A stretch of DNA of 64,000 nt, taken from the NCBI GenBank assembly GCA_046350255.1, contig JAXMAV010000005.1, positions 310,001-374,000 of the forward strand, given 5' to 3'. The position numbers were made by a program, and so were the translations under genes. The stretch comes from CALDUY01 sp046350255. GTDB lineage: Bacteria; Planctomycetota; Planctomycetia; Gemmatales; Gemmataceae. Shown here piece after piece: positions 62,223 to 64,000 of the stretch. Position 1 is the stretch's first letter; each line of letters starts with the position of its first letter. Under the pieces are notes generated by a model. It ran no database searches. It was not told the origin of the DNA and saw only the letters and a list, made by a program, of their open reading frames with translations.

Positions 62223-64000
62223 ATGAGCGATTTGTTGCCACGTATCGCGTCGCCGAAGGATCTGCACGCGCTGTCCGATGCTCAGCTGGAACAGCTCGCT
62301 CAGGAGATGCGCGACGAACTCGTGCGCGTGTGCAGCATCCGACCGGCACACTTCGCCAGCAATCTCGGAGTGGTGGAGCTGTGTCTGGCTCTGCATTTGA
62401 CCTACGATTTCAGCCGCGATCGATTGATCTGGGATACCGGCCATCAGATCTACCCGCACAAGCTGATCACGGGACGCTATGCGCAGTTCGACTCGATCCG
62501 CACCCGTGGCGGGCTCATGGGCTATCCCAACCCCGAGGAGAGTCCCTACGACCTGTTCGTCACCGGCCATGCTGGGTGCAGTGTGTCCACTGCCCTGGGA
62601 CTCAAGGTCGGAGACGACCTGGCGGGTCAGACCGACCGGCACAGCGTGGCCGTCATCGGCGATGGCGCGCTGCCTTCGGGTATTGTCTTCGAGGCGCTTA
62701 ATAATGCCGGCGGCCTGAAGAAGAACCTGCTGGTGATCCTCAACGACAATGAGATGTCGATCTGCCCGCGCGTGGGAGCCCTGGCACAGCATCTGGATCG
62801 CGCCCGGCTGACGGACTTCTACCAGGGCTCGAAGACGCATTTCGCCGAGCTTCTCGACTCGATTCCCGTGGTCGGGGGCATGGCACGGTCGGCGCTGGGG
62901 CAGTTCAAGGAAGGCATCAAGGCCTGGCTCACCGGTGGGATGCTCTTCGAGGAGATGGGCTTCAAGTATATTGGACCGGTGGATGGCCACGACCTGCCGA
63001 CGCTCCGGCGCTGGCTCCGCGACGTGAAGCACCAGAAGGGGCCTGTGCTGCTACACGTGTTGACGAAGAAGGGGCAGGGTGTTCCCCAGGCGTGCCAGGA
63101 TCCGGTGACCTACCATACGCCCCCGGTCATCGAGAAGGTTGGGCCGCGCCGAACGATTCTTTCGCTGCGCCGCGGTGGAGCGAAGGCCTACACCGATGCC
63201 ATGTCGGCGGCGATTTATTCCGCCATGCGGGACGATCCGCGCGTTTCAGTCATCACGGCGGCCATGTGCCAGGGGAACAAGCTCGAGAAGGTGCGCTCCG
63301 ACTTCCCGGATCGTTTCTTCGACGTGGGCATCTGTGAATCGCATGCCGTGGCCTTCGCAGGTGGTCTAGCCAAGACGGGCGGTCGGCCCATCGTGGACAT
63401 CTACTCCACCTTCCTGCAGCGCTCCTTCGATCAGATGTTTCAGGAAGTCGCCCTGCAGAATTTGCCGGTCACCTTCACGCTGGATCGGGCTGGCCTCACG
63501 GGGCCGGACGGACCGACGCACCACGGCGTCTTCGATGTCCCCTACACCCGGTTGTTCCCGAATTTCGTGGTGATGGCGCCGGGTGACGAGCAGGACGTGG
63601 CGCCAATGCTTCAGTTCGCGCTGAATCATGCGGGCCCCGTCTCCATCCGCTATCCGAAAGCCAATCTCGAAACTGTGGAGCGCCCCCGTGCACCGATCGA
63701 GCTGGGGTGCTCGGAAGTGATCGAATGGGGTGAAGACGTCATCTTCGTTGCCTTTGGCACCCTGCTGACCACGTGTCAGAAAGCAGCCGAGTTGCTCCGC
63801 GAGGATGGAATGTCGGTCGGGGTGATCAACGCCCGGTTCGCCAAGCCGCTCGATCAGGCGACGCTGTCGAAGGCCCTGGAAGGTGCCTCGGCCGTCATCA
63901 CCGTGGAGGAAGGTACCCTGGAAGGCGGCTTTGGAAGCGCCGTGCTGGAGATGGCCAACACCGCGGGGCTCGATGCACGCAAGGTGGTGCGAATGGGGTT
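62223..64000 (+). CDS. dxs: 1-deoxy-D-xylulose-5-phosphate synthase, cut by right edge
   Basis: A thiamine diphosphate enzyme, the first of the MEP pathway; 592 residues are seen and the C-terminus lies beyond the window. The ATG at 62223 opens MSDLLPRIASPKDL. HFASNLGVVELCLALH, GDGALPSGIVFEALNNAG (the ThDP motif GDG-N), GICESHAVAFAGGLA (catalytic Glu) and DRAGLTGPDGPTHHG are all present. Some positions differ from the usual DXS: LMGYPNPEES for LSGFPKRxES and GHAGCSVSTALG for GHSSTSISAALG. The gene follows the prenyl synthase by 51 bases, so the MEP pathway entry and chain elongation are linked. Confidence 0.92.
   Translation, partial: MSDLLPRIASPKDLHALSDAQLEQLAQEMRDELVRVCSIRPAHFASNLGVVELCLALHLTYDFSRDRLIWDTGHQIYPHKLITGRYAQFDSIRTRGGLMGYPNPEESPYDLFVTGHAGCSVSTALGLKVGDDLAGQTDRHSVAVIGDGALPSGIVFEALNNAGGLKKNLLVILNDNEMSICPRVGALAQHLDRARLTDFYQGSKTHFAELLDSIPVVGGMARSALGQFKEGIKAWLTGGMLFEEMGFKYIGPVDGHDLPTLRRWLRDVKHQKGPVLLHVLTKKGQGVPQACQDPVTYHTPPVIEKVGPRRTILSLRRGGAKAYTDAMSAAIYSAMRDDPRVSVITAAMCQGNKLEKVRSDFPDRFFDVGICESHAVAFAGGLAKTGGRPIVDIYSTFLQRSFDQMFQEVALQNLPVTFTLDRAGLTGPDGPTHHGVFDVPYTRLFPNFVVMAPGDEQDVAPMLQFALNHAGPVSIRYPKANLETVERPRAPIELGCSEVIEWGEDVIFVAFGTLLTTCQKAAELLREDGMSVGVINARFAKPLDQATLSKALEGASAVITVEEGTLEGGFGSAVLEMANTAGLDARKVVRMG

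Noticed and set aside
1..64000. tRNA, rRNA, transposase, integrase or prophage genes
   Set aside because: None recognised by eye on either strand; absence was not tested by a profile search.

Overview
The window looks like a chromosomal segment of a planctomycete, most likely from the Gemmataceae/Gemmatales. The evidence is an exported protein with a TIGR03000 domain, a secreted protein with the planctomycetal N-terminal LExLExR motif, two Ser/Thr kinases of planctomycete architecture (one fused to a receiver-like domain), a DUF6677-like membrane protein, a MoxR/vWA pair and a complete-looking start of the MEP isoprenoid pathway. Most of it is GC-rich and densely packed with short, mixed-strand operons. 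I see no tRNA, rRNA, transposase, integrase, prophage or CRISPR array.

Layout. 1-2.2 kb: the end of an HTTM-like membrane protein and a lipoprotein. 2.2-5.3 kb (minus): an active/inactive M16 peptidase pair and a GNAT acetyltransferase. 5.5-7.5 kb: acetyl-CoA synthetase. 7.5-10.6 kb (minus): tyrA, a secreted esterase and tsaB. 10.7 kb: RNase HI. 11.3-20.1 kb (minus): a small membrane protein, an enlarged RseP-type protease, dxr, an iron-type ABC permease broken by an in-frame TGA, a PQQ propeller protein, tadA and a HEAT lipoprotein. 20.3-24.8 kb: a DUF1294 protein, a kinase/receiver fusion, a family 4 uracil-DNA glycosylase and an amidohydrolase. 24.9-28.8 kb: MoxR-like ATPase, vWA protein and the LExLExR protein. 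28.9-31.2 kb: thrS with an unusual insertion. 31.2-43.3 kb: two RND efflux systems facing away from a shared promoter region; the plus-strand one is visibly more AT-rich. 43.4-46 kb: accD, a kinase and rsmE. 46-50 kb: a run of planctomycete-type genes ending in a degenerate sigma-54-type regulator, a receiver-like protein and a ferredoxin. 50-57.7 kb: the TIGR03000 protein, two ABC export systems, and between them a cysteine desulfurase gene with several frameshifts behind a three-hairpin leader. 57.9-59 kb: alanine dehydrogenase. 59-59.5 kb: a non-genic stretch with a 111-bp tandem repeat. 59.5-64 kb: xseA, xseB, a prenyl diphosphate synthase and dxs, which runs off the right edge.

The most interesting signals are the in-frame TGA in the ABC permease at 15441-15443, where the homologous reading continues in the same frame to 15285; the 111-bp higher-order repeat before xseA; the cluster of homopolymer frameshifts in the cysteine desulfurase with its hairpin leader; the compositionally distinct second RND system; and the regulator/receiver/ferredoxin cluster in which each protein has lost canonical residues. 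No wholly new defence or mobile system could be supported.
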